Source of the DNA: an uncultured bacterium
GTDB lineage: Bacteria; Cyanobacteriota; Vampirovibrionia; Gastranaerophilales; Gastranaerophilaceae
Assembly: GCA_950022695.1 (NCBI GenBank)
Contig: CATLLN010000001.1
Coordinates: 512,539 to 576,538 of the forward strand
DNA length: 64,000 bases
Reading direction: 5' to 3'
Notes under the pieces: generated by a model
What the model was told of the DNA's origin: nothing
Database searches by the model: none
What the model saw: the letters and a program-made list of their open reading frames with translations, nothing else
Translations under genes and position numbers: made by a program
Shown: piece by piece, positions 50,263-58,607 of the stretch
How the letters are laid out: each line of letters begins with the position of its first letter
Numbering within the stretch: position 1 is the first letter of the stretch

Positions 50263-53200
50263 TTACACTTTTTCTTTACCTTTTTTGTTTTTACCTAGCA
50301 TATAGCGGAATCCCCCATTCCCTGCGATACCGTTCCTGCCTCCGTTACGCAGTACAACTTGTAAGAATGCTGTTAATCTTTCACCAACTGTTTTTTGAAC
50401 CCCTACGCCGTATTGTACATAAGGTTTAACATACATATCAGGTAAAGAAGTTTGGTTTGCAGTTACATCTGTTCCCATTATATTCCAATTCATGCCTGCT
50501 GTTAAATAAGGTTGCCAACCTGATTTTGTGTTCATTACAAATTTTAAATTTGGTGAGATTTGCAATGCGTTTAAGGCGTCTGAATGGATTTTTACTCCTG
50601 CGCTATTTGTATAATTAAAGGTGTCAACCATAGTATAACTTAATAATACGCTAGGTTGAATAATGAATTTACCATCATCGAATTCGAAATTATAACCGGT
50701 TTTACTTGCAACACCTGTCATAAACATTCCAAAATCATCGTGTCCATACATAGTATTTGATTCTGCAACATTTGCACCTACTCCAACTGTTAAACCAGTA
50801 AAGAAGTTTCCTTTGTATAAGGTTCCGGTTAAGCCCAAGCTTCCGCCATTTTGGTATATTGAATTACCAGAGTAACTTTGATGACTTCCTTGGTATGCTA
50901 TATATGGTGTTAATACCCCACTAAATCCGTTTCTAAATGATTTAACTCCGGTATCACCTCCAATAAATGAACCATAAGACATATTATTTACTTTTGGACC
51001 GTGTTTAAGTCTTACACTGTCATAACTCACATAAGGTTTAAACCAAGCTCCGCTTGAATTCATTTCGTTTGAGTAATAACTTTGAGGTTGGTCTGATATT
51101 GCGTATTTATTAGCATTCATTTCTGCCATTCTAATACTAGCAGGTTTTAACATATTCATATCCATGTGAGAGAACGCATTGGAATAGTTGTCTAACATCC
51201 CCATGTATCCACCCATTTGTGCTGCAACCGGACTTGCTAAAACTGCAGGGTTAAAAGTATTTATATCAGAGCCGGCGCCTCTAGTGAAGGTGAATTGTCC
51301 AGAGGTTTTATTGTAGCCGACTCCGTATTTGTAAATTGGAGAATATGCAACTTCTTCAACTGTTGTAGTTACATTATTTTTTAATTTATCATCTGCAAAC
51401 AAAATATTTGTTGTTGTTTCTTTAGCGTCTGATAATAAATTTAACTTAGAAACGTTAAGGTTTTTATTTTCAAGATTGTAGTTATCAGCTGTTAACCTGT
51501 CCATTTTTTTGTTTGCTAAATCTACATCGACCATAACATTTGAATTTGAGTTGATATTTAGTGAATTTAGGTGAATAGTATTTACTTCACCATTTGCAAT
51601 ATCTAAGGTCCCACCATTGAAATAAATAGAGTTTTTATTTTTAACTCCATTTAAGTATGTGTCATTTGTAAAATGAACCTTACCACTATTAAGGTTATAA
51701 ACAACACCATCTATATAATTATTATGAACTGTATTTTCATTTTCATTGTATAAAATGACAGGGTCTCCAATTTCATTGACTGTTATTTTCCCGTTGCCTT
51801 TTAGGTAAATTTCATTAGATTTGTTAGATGAACGCATTGGGTCGTTTATTGTAATTGATTTTTTATTTTCAGTTATGAAATATGCTTTAGAAGATGTGCC
51901 ATCTAAATAAACAATATTTGTATTTTCTTTTTTATCAGCAGTAGTTCCGTCTAAAGTTACATCTTTATTTCTAGCAACAACTTCTAGTGTGCCATTATTA
52001 ACATTTAAAGCGCCCTTACGTTCGTTATTTGTTTTAAATCCTGTTATATTTGTATCCACAAACGATAGCTTTTGTTCATCTGATATATTTATCCCTTGGT
52101 TTTGGTTTCCTTGTAAGGTATAACCTCTACCAATTACAGTTAATTCTTTTCCGCCAAGTTCACCTGTCCAACCTTCTGTGATATTTTTACCAGTTATGTT
52201 TATATCTTTATTGGCAGTAAATACACGTTCATCTGATAATGATACTTGAGAACCATTTATATTTCCTTCTTTATTTACGGCAAGGGTAAAGCCGTCAATT
52301 TGTATGGCATTCCCATTATTATCAGAAAGTCTGGTGATTGTTATATTTTTACCATCTGCAATTGTTGTGTATAAATATTCATTAGTAGCGCTGTTAACCC
52401 CTTCGTCTTGAGTTTTTATTTGTAAACTTTCAGCTATATCTAAATCTTTGTTAATATCAATTACAATAGGATTTATCATATTATCCGGCATGTCTGATAA
52501 TACACTAATTCCTGTTATGTTTAAACTACCTTGAGAATCTGCGTTGGTATCAATAAAGTCAAATATTTGTTCCGTATTTCCAAAATCAACGTCTAATTTA
52601 ATGTTACCATTATTAGAAGTTAAGCTGTTTAATTCAGCATTACCGATTTCGCTATTCATCATATCTAAAGTTGAGCTATCAGCTAAAGTTAAATCTACAC
52701 CATTTAAATAGTTATCACGAGTAAGTTTTAAGTTTCCAACATTTACATTGACATTTATTGATGATTTTTTGTTTGAGTCTGGTGAAACGTATTCTAAATC
52801 AGGTGTAATAAAGTTGTTTACAACAACTGTTCCTGTTGAATTTATATCATCATATAAGTCTTTAGTATTTATGTTTATTGTAGAGTTAACCCCGCTGATG
52901 CCTCCATCAAATGTAATCTTTTTGCCTTCTGCAGCATTAAGATTAACTGTTCCGTTATCGATATAAATATCACTACCTTTATTAGCTTTATTTCCAGAAA
53001 AAGTTATGTCTTTATCTTTTGCAATTATATTAGTTGCTATGCTAGTAGTATCTTCTGATGATGTATATCCAGATACATAAATAGCTCCGCCTTTATCAGA
53101 TGTATTGTTTGCAAAATTAGTATCTACTATTGTAGTATTTCCGGTTGTGTAAATAGCTCCACCTCGTCCAACTTTCATTTCATTATAAGTTTTATTTGTG

Positions 53201-55242
53201 GTATTTCCTTCTGAATCTTTATAAGTTGCAATTATTTTGTTTGTTCCGTGCGCTTTGTTACCTTCAAATTGGCTATTTGTTACAGTTAAATTTTTAGAAG
53301 TTGCAATCGCACCACCATATACGGCTTTATTATTGATAAATTTTGAATTATTTATATTTGTATCCTCATTTGTGCTTATGGCTCCGCCGAAACCATAGGG
53401 GTTTGTTTGTTGTGTGATTTTTTCAAGATTATCTAGTTCTATATCAGGGGAAAAAGGATTAATATCAATATCTTTAAAAGCCTCAATTATTTCTTTTCCT
53501 ATTTCAATTTGACCATTTTTGAAATTAACTGCGTTGTTGTTAAATGTACTATCGGTAATACTAATTTTATTTGTATCGGTATCTTCCTTTTCGTTATTAC
53601 TATAGCTTTGTTTTATTTGTATTGCTCCCCCTTCGTATTCTGCTGAGTTTGAGTCAAATAAGGTATTGTTTATAGATAGATTTTTAGTACTTATATAGGC
53701 TGCTCCTCCTTCATTTTCTGATTTGTTTGTTTTAAATGTTGAATTGTTGATATTAACTGAATTGTTGTAGTTTTCAGTACTAATAGCTCCACCATTACCT
53801 AGTGTGTTATTAGTATTGAATGTAGAATTATCAATATTTGCAACTTTGCTATTTAGATAGATAGCACCACCTCCATCTAAACCTGATGAATTATTTTCAA
53901 ATGTTGAATGGTTTATTTTTAAATTTTCATCATATGATTGTATTGCTCCACCTGCACCTTGAATTTGGTCTAATTCTAGTTTCCTATCATTTGTTCTGTC
54001 ATAATATGTTCCTTTTAAATTCCACTTGGCATTATTGTTTTTAAATGTTGAATCGGAAATTTCTAAACTGTCAGTGCAACTTGATATGGCTCCACCATAA
54101 GATGATTTGTTGCCTTCAAATTCACTGTTTTTTATTAAAGTTTGTTTATTCCAAGTTGAGATTGCTCCACCTTCGCCATTATAATTATCTAAAATATAAT
54201 ATCTTTGAGTGTCTGGATTGAATTCACCTTCGTCTATCCATGTGTGTTCGTATGTTTCACCGTCAATGGTTTCTCTTTGCGTATCAATATATGTTGCTTC
54301 ATTATTCTTAAATTTACTGTTTTCAATAGTTAATGTTACTGTATTTTGATTATCATTATCTAATGAGTCCCAATCAGCATATATTGCACCCCCACTGCTA
54401 GCTTTATTGCCTGTAAATGTGCTATCTTTTATCGTTGTATTTCCATCTGTATAAATAGCTCCACCAATAGCATCATGACGTGTATGGTAATGATTATCAT
54501 AAGTAACTGAGTTCTTTTTATAAGCAATATTATTACTAAATTCAGAATTTTCTATTACTAAATCTCCATTCATATTATGAATAGCACCACCGCTAGCCAG
54601 TCCAAAAACATTATCGTTAGTACCTTCAATTTTATTATTCTTGAATGTCGAATTTTTTATTTTTAAATAATTCCCGTTGTTATAGATAGCACCACCATGG
54701 GTTGTTGCTGTATTATTTTCAAAATTAGAATTAGATATTAACTCTATACTGGAATCTTTTGAACTATATATGGCTCCTCCTCCGCCAACTTTGTGAGCGG
54801 TGCCTATAGATATATATTTATAAGTTGAGCTTCCATCTTCTTCAATAATTTCTTTTGTATATCCAATATCCCATTCTTCAATAGTATCATCATCTACTTC
54901 CAAGCCTTCTATATATGCATCAATAATTTCTCCATCTTTTTTTAAGGTCTTTGTTTCAGTATCATAGCTATATCCGTCATTAAGTTTTATTTCAAATCCA
55001 TTTTTTGATATTGCTGAATTATTAATAAATGAAGAATTTTCAATTTTTGAAATTTGACCGCTGTTGTATATAGCTCCCCCGTTATCTTCTCTAACCGTTA
55101 AATTTGTAAAACTTTCGTTTGAAATATTTTTATTTCTTACATTATCTTGGATAACTTGTCTATCTGTTGCTAAAACAATATTACTACTAGCTAAAAGTGT
55201 TGCTAAAGTTAAGGACGTAAATAGCTGTCTCTTTAATTCCAT
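50263..55242 (-). CDS. autotransporter with Pmp-like GGAI/FxxN repeats (element cargo)
   Basis: A 1,659-residue surface protein from the ATG at 55242 (GGAGA upstream). Signal peptide residues ~5-26 (LASSNIVLA end). The passenger carries about 17 GGAI/GGAA-Y/S motifs (GGAIYNSG, GGAIYADW, GGAISTEN) alternating with FxxN motifs (FENN, FKNN, FTGN), the signature of chlamydial polymorphic membrane proteins and other right-handed beta-helix adhesins. From about residue 1370 (GAWFKPYVSYD) comes a ~285-residue autotransporter beta-barrel, ending in strand FRYMLG with an unusual charged tail (KNKKGKEKV). It would be an adhesin or host-interaction factor carried by the element. It lies opposite an XRE regulator. 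Confidence 0.92.
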   Translation of the reverse strand: MELKRQLFTSLTLATLLASSNIVLATDRQVIQDNVRNKNISNESFTNLTVREDNGGAIYNSGQISKIENSSFINNSAISKNGFEIKLNDGYSYDTETKTLKKDGEIIDAYIEGLEVDDDTIEEWDIGYTKEIIEEDGSSTYKYISIGTAHKVGGGGAIYSSKDSSIELISNSNFENNTATTHGGAIYNNGNYLKIKNSTFKNNKIEGTNDNVFGLASGGAIHNMNGDLVIENSEFSNNIAYKKNSVTYDNHYHTRHDAIGGAIYTDGNTTIKDSTFTGNKASSGGAIYADWDSLDNDNQNTVTLTIENSKFKNNEATYIDTQRETIDGETYEHTWIDEGEFNPDTQRYYILDNYNGEGGAISTWNKQTLIKNSEFEGNKSSYGGAISSCTDSLEISDSTFKNNNAKWNLKGTYYDRTNDRKLELDQIQGAGGAIQSYDENLKINHSTFENNSSGLDGGGAIYLNSKVANIDNSTFNTNNTLGNGGAISTENYNNSVNINNSTFKTNKSENEGGAAYISTKNLSINNTLFDSNSAEYEGGAIQIKQSYSNNEKEDTDTNKISITDSTFNNNAVNFKNGQIEIGKEIIEAFKDIDINPFSPDIELDNLEKITQQTNPYGFGGAISTNEDTNINNSKFINNKAVYGGAIATSKNLTVTNSQFEGNKAHGTNKIIATYKDSEGNTTNKTYNEMKVGRGGAIYTTGNTTIVDTNFANNTSDKGGAIYVSGYTSSEDTTSIATNIIAKDKDITFSGNKANKGSDIYIDNGTVNLNAAEGKKITFDGGISGVNSTININTKDLYDDINSTGTVVVNNFITPDLEYVSPDSNKKSSINVNVNVGNLKLTRDNYLNGVDLTLADSSTLDMMNSEIGNAELNSLTSNNGNIKLDVDFGNTEQIFDFIDTNADSQGSLNITGISVLSDMPDNMINPIVIDINKDLDIAESLQIKTQDEGVNSATNEYLYTTIADGKNITITRLSDNNGNAIQIDGFTLAVNKEGNINGSQVSLSDERVFTANKDINITGKNITEGWTGELGGKELTVIGRGYTLQGNQNQGINISDEQKLSFVDTNITGFKTNNERKGALNVNNGTLEVVARNKDVTLDGTTADKKENTNIVYLDGTSSKAYFITENKKSITINDPMRSSNKSNEIYLKGNGKITVNEIGDPVILYNENENTVHNNYIDGVVYNLNSGKVHFTNDTYLNGVKNKNSIYFNGGTLDIANGEVNTIHLNSLNINSNSNVMVDVDLANKKMDRLTADNYNLENKNLNVSKLNLLSDAKETTTNILFADDKLKNNVTTTVEEVAYSPIYKYGVGYNKTSGQFTFTRGAGSDINTFNPAVLASPVAAQMGGYMGMLDNYSNAFSHMDMNMLKPASIRMAEMNANKYAISDQPQSYYSNEMNSSGAWFKPYVSYDSVRLKHGPKVNNMSYGSFIGGDTGVKSFRNGFSGVLTPYIAYQGSHQSYSGNSIYQNGGSLGLTGTLYKGNFFTGLTVGVGANVAESNTMYGHDDFGMFMTGVASKTGYNFEFDDGKFIIQPSVLLSYTMVDTFNYTNSAGVKIHSDALNALQISPNLKFVMNTKSGWQPYLTAGMNWNIMGTDVTANQTSLPDMYVKPYVQYGVGVQKTVGERLTAFLQVVLRNGGRNGIAGNGGFRYMLGKNKKGKEKV

Positions 55243-55288
55243 TAATTTATTTCTCCATGTTATCAATACATCTTATAGTAAACTAGAC

Positions 55289-55308
55289 ATGTAAAACGGT
55301 TTTTACAT
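55289..55308. promoter_or_regulatory. operator-like palindrome between the autotransporter and XRE genes
   Basis: Perfect 8-bp inverted repeat ATGTAAAA-CGGT-TTTTACAT. On the minus strand it overlaps the likely -35 region of the autotransporter promoter (-10 TATAAG, 47 bases before the start codon area). It is the natural site for the divergently encoded XRE protein; that pairing is inferred. Confidence 0.6.
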
Positions 55309-55408
55309 ATTTTGTACTACTACAATGATACTTTATCATATTTAAGTAATCATGCAATATTGTTAAGAAATAAATACATCATAAGTATTATGAGAAAAAG
55401 GGGATTGC

Positions 55409-55729
55409 ATGAAAACGACAAAACAACTTCTAGCACTTAGATTAAAAGAACTGCGAAAAAGTCGTGGGTTAACTCAGGAAAAATTAGCTGAAATGATTGG
55501 TCGTGATACTAAGCATATCTCTAAACTTGAAATTGCCGGTTCTTATCCTTCAATAGAAACTCTTGAAAGAATTGCTCTCGCCTTGAATGTTGAACTAAAA
55601 GAAATTTTTAACTTTGATGGGTTGCAGGATAAAAATTATATTATCGGAGAATTTGAAAAACTTTTAAAATATTCAGATGAAAAACATCTGCAGATTTTAT
55701 ATAAGATTCATAAGAATTTGATAAATTAA
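55409..55729 (+). CDS. XRE-family transcriptional regulator (element)
   Basis: A 106-residue Cro/CI-type protein. The helix-turn-helix spans about residues 10-64 (LRLKELRKSRGLTQEKLAEM, HISKLE, PSIETLERIALALNVELKEIF), followed by a ~35-residue helical tail that could dimerise. AAAAGGGG precedes the ATG. It is divergent from the autotransporter gene with a palindrome between them, so it probably represses or activates it. Its end meets the antitoxin-like gene tail-to-tail with 2 bases between. Confidence 0.9.
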   Translation: MKTTKQLLALRLKELRKSRGLTQEKLAEMIGRDTKHISKLEIAGSYPSIETLERIALALNVELKEIFNFDGLQDKNYIIGEFEKLLKYSDEKHLQILYKIHKNLIN

Positions 55730-55731
55730 CT

Positions 55732-56016
55732 TTACATTAATTTCTTTTCATCTCTGTCCATTGCTTGTTTTAGGGTTGATTTTAAATAAGTTTGGTAAGG
55801 CATTCCTAGTTTTTCGGCTATCTTTTTAGCCCGTTTTATTTCAAATTCCGACCAACGAAAGTTTACATTTGCTGTTTGTTTCTTTGATTCGATATCCTTT
55901 TCTGCTTGGTCTTCAAATTGTAGGATTAGTTTTTCTTCTTCCGGAGTTGGAATGTACTCACTTACTTCTGCAAGTCCGACTGTTGGGATGTTTTCTATTC
56001 TGTTTTTGTTAGTCAT
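55732..56016 (-). CDS. ribbon-helix-helix antitoxin-like protein
   Basis: A 94-residue acidic protein. The C-terminal part NFRWSEFEIKRAKKIAEKLG, MPYQTYLKSTLKQAM is the ribbon-helix-helix pattern of CopG/BrnA-type antitoxins (PF12441-like). The N-terminal ~45 residues are acidic and probably disordered, the usual toxin-binding part (here on the opposite end from RelB but possible for BrnA-like proteins). It overlaps the upstream partner gene by 8 bases. It would neutralise the partner and repress the shared promoter. Confidence 0.75.
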   Translation of the reverse strand: MTNKNRIENIPTVGLAEVSEYIPTPEEEKLILQFEDQAEKDIESKKQTANVNFRWSEFEIKRAKKIAEKLGMPYQTYLKSTLKQAMDRDEKKLM

Positions 56017-56299
56017 TTTGTTCTCCTTGGTAGAATGCTGTAATTAATAATACATCTTCTTCTTTTAGATATGTATAATAAACTGTTATATTTTGGCTTT
56101 CGCTATACAGTTCGTATCGGTTGTAATCTTTGTTATAGATTTCTGTTGTTTTAGAAAAGTATGCAGCTATTGCCTGTTGTGGGGTTACCAAATGTCTGAT
56201 ATACATGTGGTATTCAAATTCGTTTGTAAGTGGGTTTAAGTCCATTTTTACAATGAATTTTTTACCTTTGATTTTAAATGCTTGGTATTTGTGTTCCAT
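56009..56299 (-). CDS. candidate toxin of a type II toxin-antitoxin pair
   Basis: A 96-residue alpha/beta protein whose order (toxin first, overlapping RHH antitoxin second) is that of BrnTA or HigBA. The sequence itself (KKFIVKMDLNPLTNEFEYHM, ITVYYTYLKEEDVLLITAFY) is beta-rich and loosely reminiscent of the RelE/BrnT fold, but I do not see catalytic residues I can name, so the assignment rests on context. A perfect palindrome lies 29 bases upstream. It could instead be an unrelated small protein. Confidence 0.5.
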   Translation of the reverse strand: MEHKYQAFKIKGKKFIVKMDLNPLTNEFEYHMYIRHLVTPQQAIAAYFSKTTEIYNKDYNRYELYSESQNITVYYTYLKEEDVLLITAFYQGEQND

Positions 56300-56327
56300 T
56301 AATATTATTCCTTATTGTGTTGAAAAT

Positions 56328-56346
56328 GTCAATACATTGTATTGAC
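56328..56346. promoter_or_regulatory. palindromic operator of the toxin-antitoxin pair
   Basis: Perfect inverted repeat GTCAATAC-ATT-GTATTGAC, placed between the end of the integrase gene and the toxin start, as expected for RHH autoregulation. It starts right after the integrase stop codon. Confidence 0.65.
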
Positions 56347-57429
56347 TTATAAATTTTTGTTAATGTTTGCTATCTCGTTTTGAATGCTTGTTTCCATTAA
56401 ATCTGCTGTATGTTGTTTTGTTAGGTGAGAGTATCTTTTGACCATAGCTAATGTTTTATGTCCTAATATTGTTGCTATATCAAGGGTTGTGGCACCGTTT
56501 ATTGCAAGATAACTGGCTGCGGTATGTCTTAGGTCATGAAAATGAAAATCGCTTATTCCTGCGGCTTCTACAGCCTTGTAGAATTGATTTCTGAAATAGA
56601 TTAGTTTTCCTGTATCATCTGCAAATATGTAATCGGTGTTTAATCTTCTTACTTTTGAAAATTCTTTCAACTCATTAAATGCAATAGACACAATAGGAAC
56701 TCCTCTATCTTCTCCGTTTTTAGTATTTATGAAATGATATTGCTTATTAATAAAATCAATATTTTTCCATTGAAGATTTAATACTTCGCTATATCTGGCA
56801 CCGGATGTTATGGCAATTAAAACAAATAAATATAATTCTTTTGAAATCTTTTTGCATTCGCTTAATAGTTTTTTATTTTCTTCATTAGTTAAATATTTTA
56901 CTCTGCCTCTTGGTTCTGTTTCTCGTTTGATTTTATGTAACGGATTTTCGTCTATGATTTCCCATTCTTTTGTTGCAATAGATAGTACTATAGATAAGCA
57001 CGCAAGATATCTGTTTACAGTAGCTGCGGAGCGTGTTTTGTTTCCGTTTTTAGGTTTTATACTTGGTTCTGTTCCTAGTTTGTTTTTACATTGGTTTAAA
57101 ACTTTAGGGGTAACGTTTGATAATAGCATATAACCGATTTCGTTTTTCCACCATTCAAGTTGCATTTTAAACTTTTTTTGGTCGGATTTTCTCTTTGGTA
57201 ATTCTTCCTCTATGTATTTATCAATGATTTGAGTAAGTGTGTATTTACTTGCATTATAATCTTTTACGTGTTTTGTTCTTTTGATTTCTGGTTCGTGTTG
57301 TTGAATCCAATCTTTAGCATCTGTTTTTCTTGCAAATGTCGCAGTAATTGTTTTGCAACCTTTAATTCTTATCATTGCTCTATATGATACTTTTCCATTC
57401 TTTTTTATTCTTTCTTGTATAACACCCAT
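56347..57429 (-). CDS. int: tyrosine-type site-specific integrase
   Basis: A 360-residue phage-type integrase. The N-terminal AP2-like arm-binding domain (residues ~5-50, SYRAMIRIKGCKTITATFAR), a SAM-like core-binding helical domain (~62-155) and the catalytic domain (~170-345). All catalytic residues are present: Arg212 (SGARYSEVLN), His298 and Arg301 (HDLRHTAASY), His324 (LGHKT) and Tyr333 (KRYSHLT). It would recombine the 92-bp att repeat in tRNA-Phe. GGAGC precedes the start. The gene begins 162 bases from the right repeat, next to the paired ATGGTACA sites that overlap its promoter. Confidence 0.96.
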   Translation of the reverse strand: MGVIQERIKKNGKVSYRAMIRIKGCKTITATFARKTDAKDWIQQHEPEIKRTKHVKDYNASKYTLTQIIDKYIEEELPKRKSDQKKFKMQLEWWKNEIGYMLLSNVTPKVLNQCKNKLGTEPSIKPKNGNKTRSAATVNRYLACLSIVLSIATKEWEIIDENPLHKIKRETEPRGRVKYLTNEENKKLLSECKKISKELYLFVLIAITSGARYSEVLNLQWKNIDFINKQYHFINTKNGEDRGVPIVSIAFNELKEFSKVRRLNTDYIFADDTGKLIYFRNQFYKAVEAAGISDFHFHDLRHTAASYLAINGATTLDIATILGHKTLAMVKRYSHLTKQHTADLMETSIQNEIANINKNL

Positions 57430-57452
57430 TAAGCTTGCTCCTTTGTTATTTG

Positions 57453-57474
57453 AAAATGGTACAATAATGGTACA
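57453..57474 (+). repeat. paired ATGGTACA repeats, right end (candidate integrase arm site)
   Basis: Same 22-base unit as 48404-48425, again two ATGGTACA with an 11-base period. It lies just upstream of the int start codon, so bound integrase could also autoregulate int. The rest of 57475-57590 is AT-rich without clear features. Confidence 0.65.
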
Positions 57475-57590
57475 CTAATTTCTAAAAAACTATGATTTTA
57501 TATAATAAATTATAACATATTTTTCAACTAAAAATCAAGCTATTATTGAGTTTTATTATTATAGATTGTTATAAATTATTCTTGCACAGT

Positions 57591-57682
57591 GACTGAAAAT
57601 CCCTGTGTCCTTGGTTCAATTCCGAGTTGCGGCACCATTTAAAAGATAAGTATAACGAGGGTTTTAACCCTCGTTTCTTTTT
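57591..57682 (+). repeat. attR-type direct repeat (orphan 3' half of tRNA-Phe)
   Basis: Identical over 92 bases to 48291-48382, including the terminator hairpin (57654-57682). It lacks the 5' half of a tRNA (acceptor 5' strand and D-arm absent), so it is not a functional tRNA gene. The following 126 bases to 57808 show only the start region of the next gene. Confidence 0.95.
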
Positions 57683-57808
57683 TGTCTAAAAATCTAAAAT
57701 GTTAAAAATTACGCAATTTTTACGCACTTGAAAATAAATGTTTGTGTTAAGTTTCTTTTATGTATTTATTACATATAATATTTATGTAAAATACTTAAAG
57801 GGGAATTT

Positions 57809-58558
57809 ATGAGTAATATTACAATTATTGAACAAAATTTTGATTCTGGTTTCAGAGGAGAATACAGAGGTTACCACATAGATACAAGGTTAATTGATAA
57901 GCCACAACTTTTTTCTCCAATATATATAAAAATGTCAAATTTTCAGTCTGTTTCTTCATTTATAAATATTTTCATACTTGCTTTCCAATTTTATGATTGT
58001 ATACGATATTTAAATAATAAAATTGAATATATATATCGGTCAAAACCAAAAGCTGTAATTCCGAATATTTATGAAGTAAATATAGAAAAAGAAAATATTA
58101 TACATTCAATGAAACGTATAACTGATGATTTGATAATGGTTCTTTGTATATATTATGATTATAACAATATACTTAAGGATAATAAAATAAAAATAGCATC
58201 TATTGGTGAATTAAAATCTACAAAGGGAGCTATGCAACTAGTTCATCAAATAAAATCTGAGTTGAATTATTCAAAGTTTGAAAGTATTTTTAATACGATA
58301 AATGATTTGCATAATGCATATAAGCATAGTTGCTTATTAAACGAATCCCGAATGTTATTTACATCTGAAGGGATAGCATTATCAGCCTATTATGCGAAGT
58401 ATAACAAGATTGATAAGGTTTACTTTTTAAATCATAATTTTATGCATGTTATTATCGGATTTAGTGATTTCTTATTAGAGTTTTTTGACGTTGAAGTTTG
58501 CCAAAGAATACATTTGATAAATGAAAACACTTATACTCATTCAAATGTGCCTGTTTAA
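57809..58558 (+). CDS. protein of unknown function
   Basis: A 249-residue, mostly helical protein, rich in Ile, Asn, Tyr and Lys. No domain recognised. The segment NDLHNAYKHS (about residues 168-177) resembles the H/N-x-x-Y-K-H motif seen in HEPN-like and AbiV-type helical proteins, but that is only a faint hint. AAAGGGGAA precedes the ATG. Located immediately outside the right repeat of the element and co-oriented with the next gene, with a possible accessory (defence or regulatory) role. Confidence 0.55.
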   Translation: MSNITIIEQNFDSGFRGEYRGYHIDTRLIDKPQLFSPIYIKMSNFQSVSSFINIFILAFQFYDCIRYLNNKIEYIYRSKPKAVIPNIYEVNIEKENIIHSMKRITDDLIMVLCIYYDYNNILKDNKIKIASIGELKSTKGAMQLVHQIKSELNYSKFESIFNTINDLHNAYKHSCLLNESRMLFTSEGIALSAYYAKYNKIDKVYFLNHNFMHVIIGFSDFLLEFFDVEVCQRIHLINENTYTHSNVPV

Positions 58559-58607
58559 GTGTGATAAAATTAAGGTTAAGATTAGGTTTAATCGGAAGGA
58601 TGTAAAA

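Larger units (their letters stand above)
48291..57682. mobile_element. 9.3-kb integrated element in tRNA-Phe
   Basis: Bounded by a 92-bp perfect direct repeat whose copies start exactly 9,300 bases apart (48291 and 57591). The left copy completes an intact tRNA-Phe; the right copy is an orphan 3' half with the same terminator. Inside lie an HD protein, two DNA-binding proteins behind a SAM riboswitch, a large autotransporter, an XRE regulator, a toxin-antitoxin-like pair and a tyrosine integrase next to the right end. No conjugation, capsid or replication-initiator gene is recognised, so it is best called an integrative/mobilisable genomic island or phage satellite-like element. Confidence 0.92.

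Noticed and set aside
52748-52966. + strand frames inside the autotransporter gene
   Set aside because: Antisense shadows of a repetitive coding region, without ribosome sites.
57591-57666. A second tRNA-Phe gene
   Set aside because: Only the 3' part from the anticodon arm on is present; the acceptor 5' strand and D-arm are missing. It is the right-hand copy of the att repeat.
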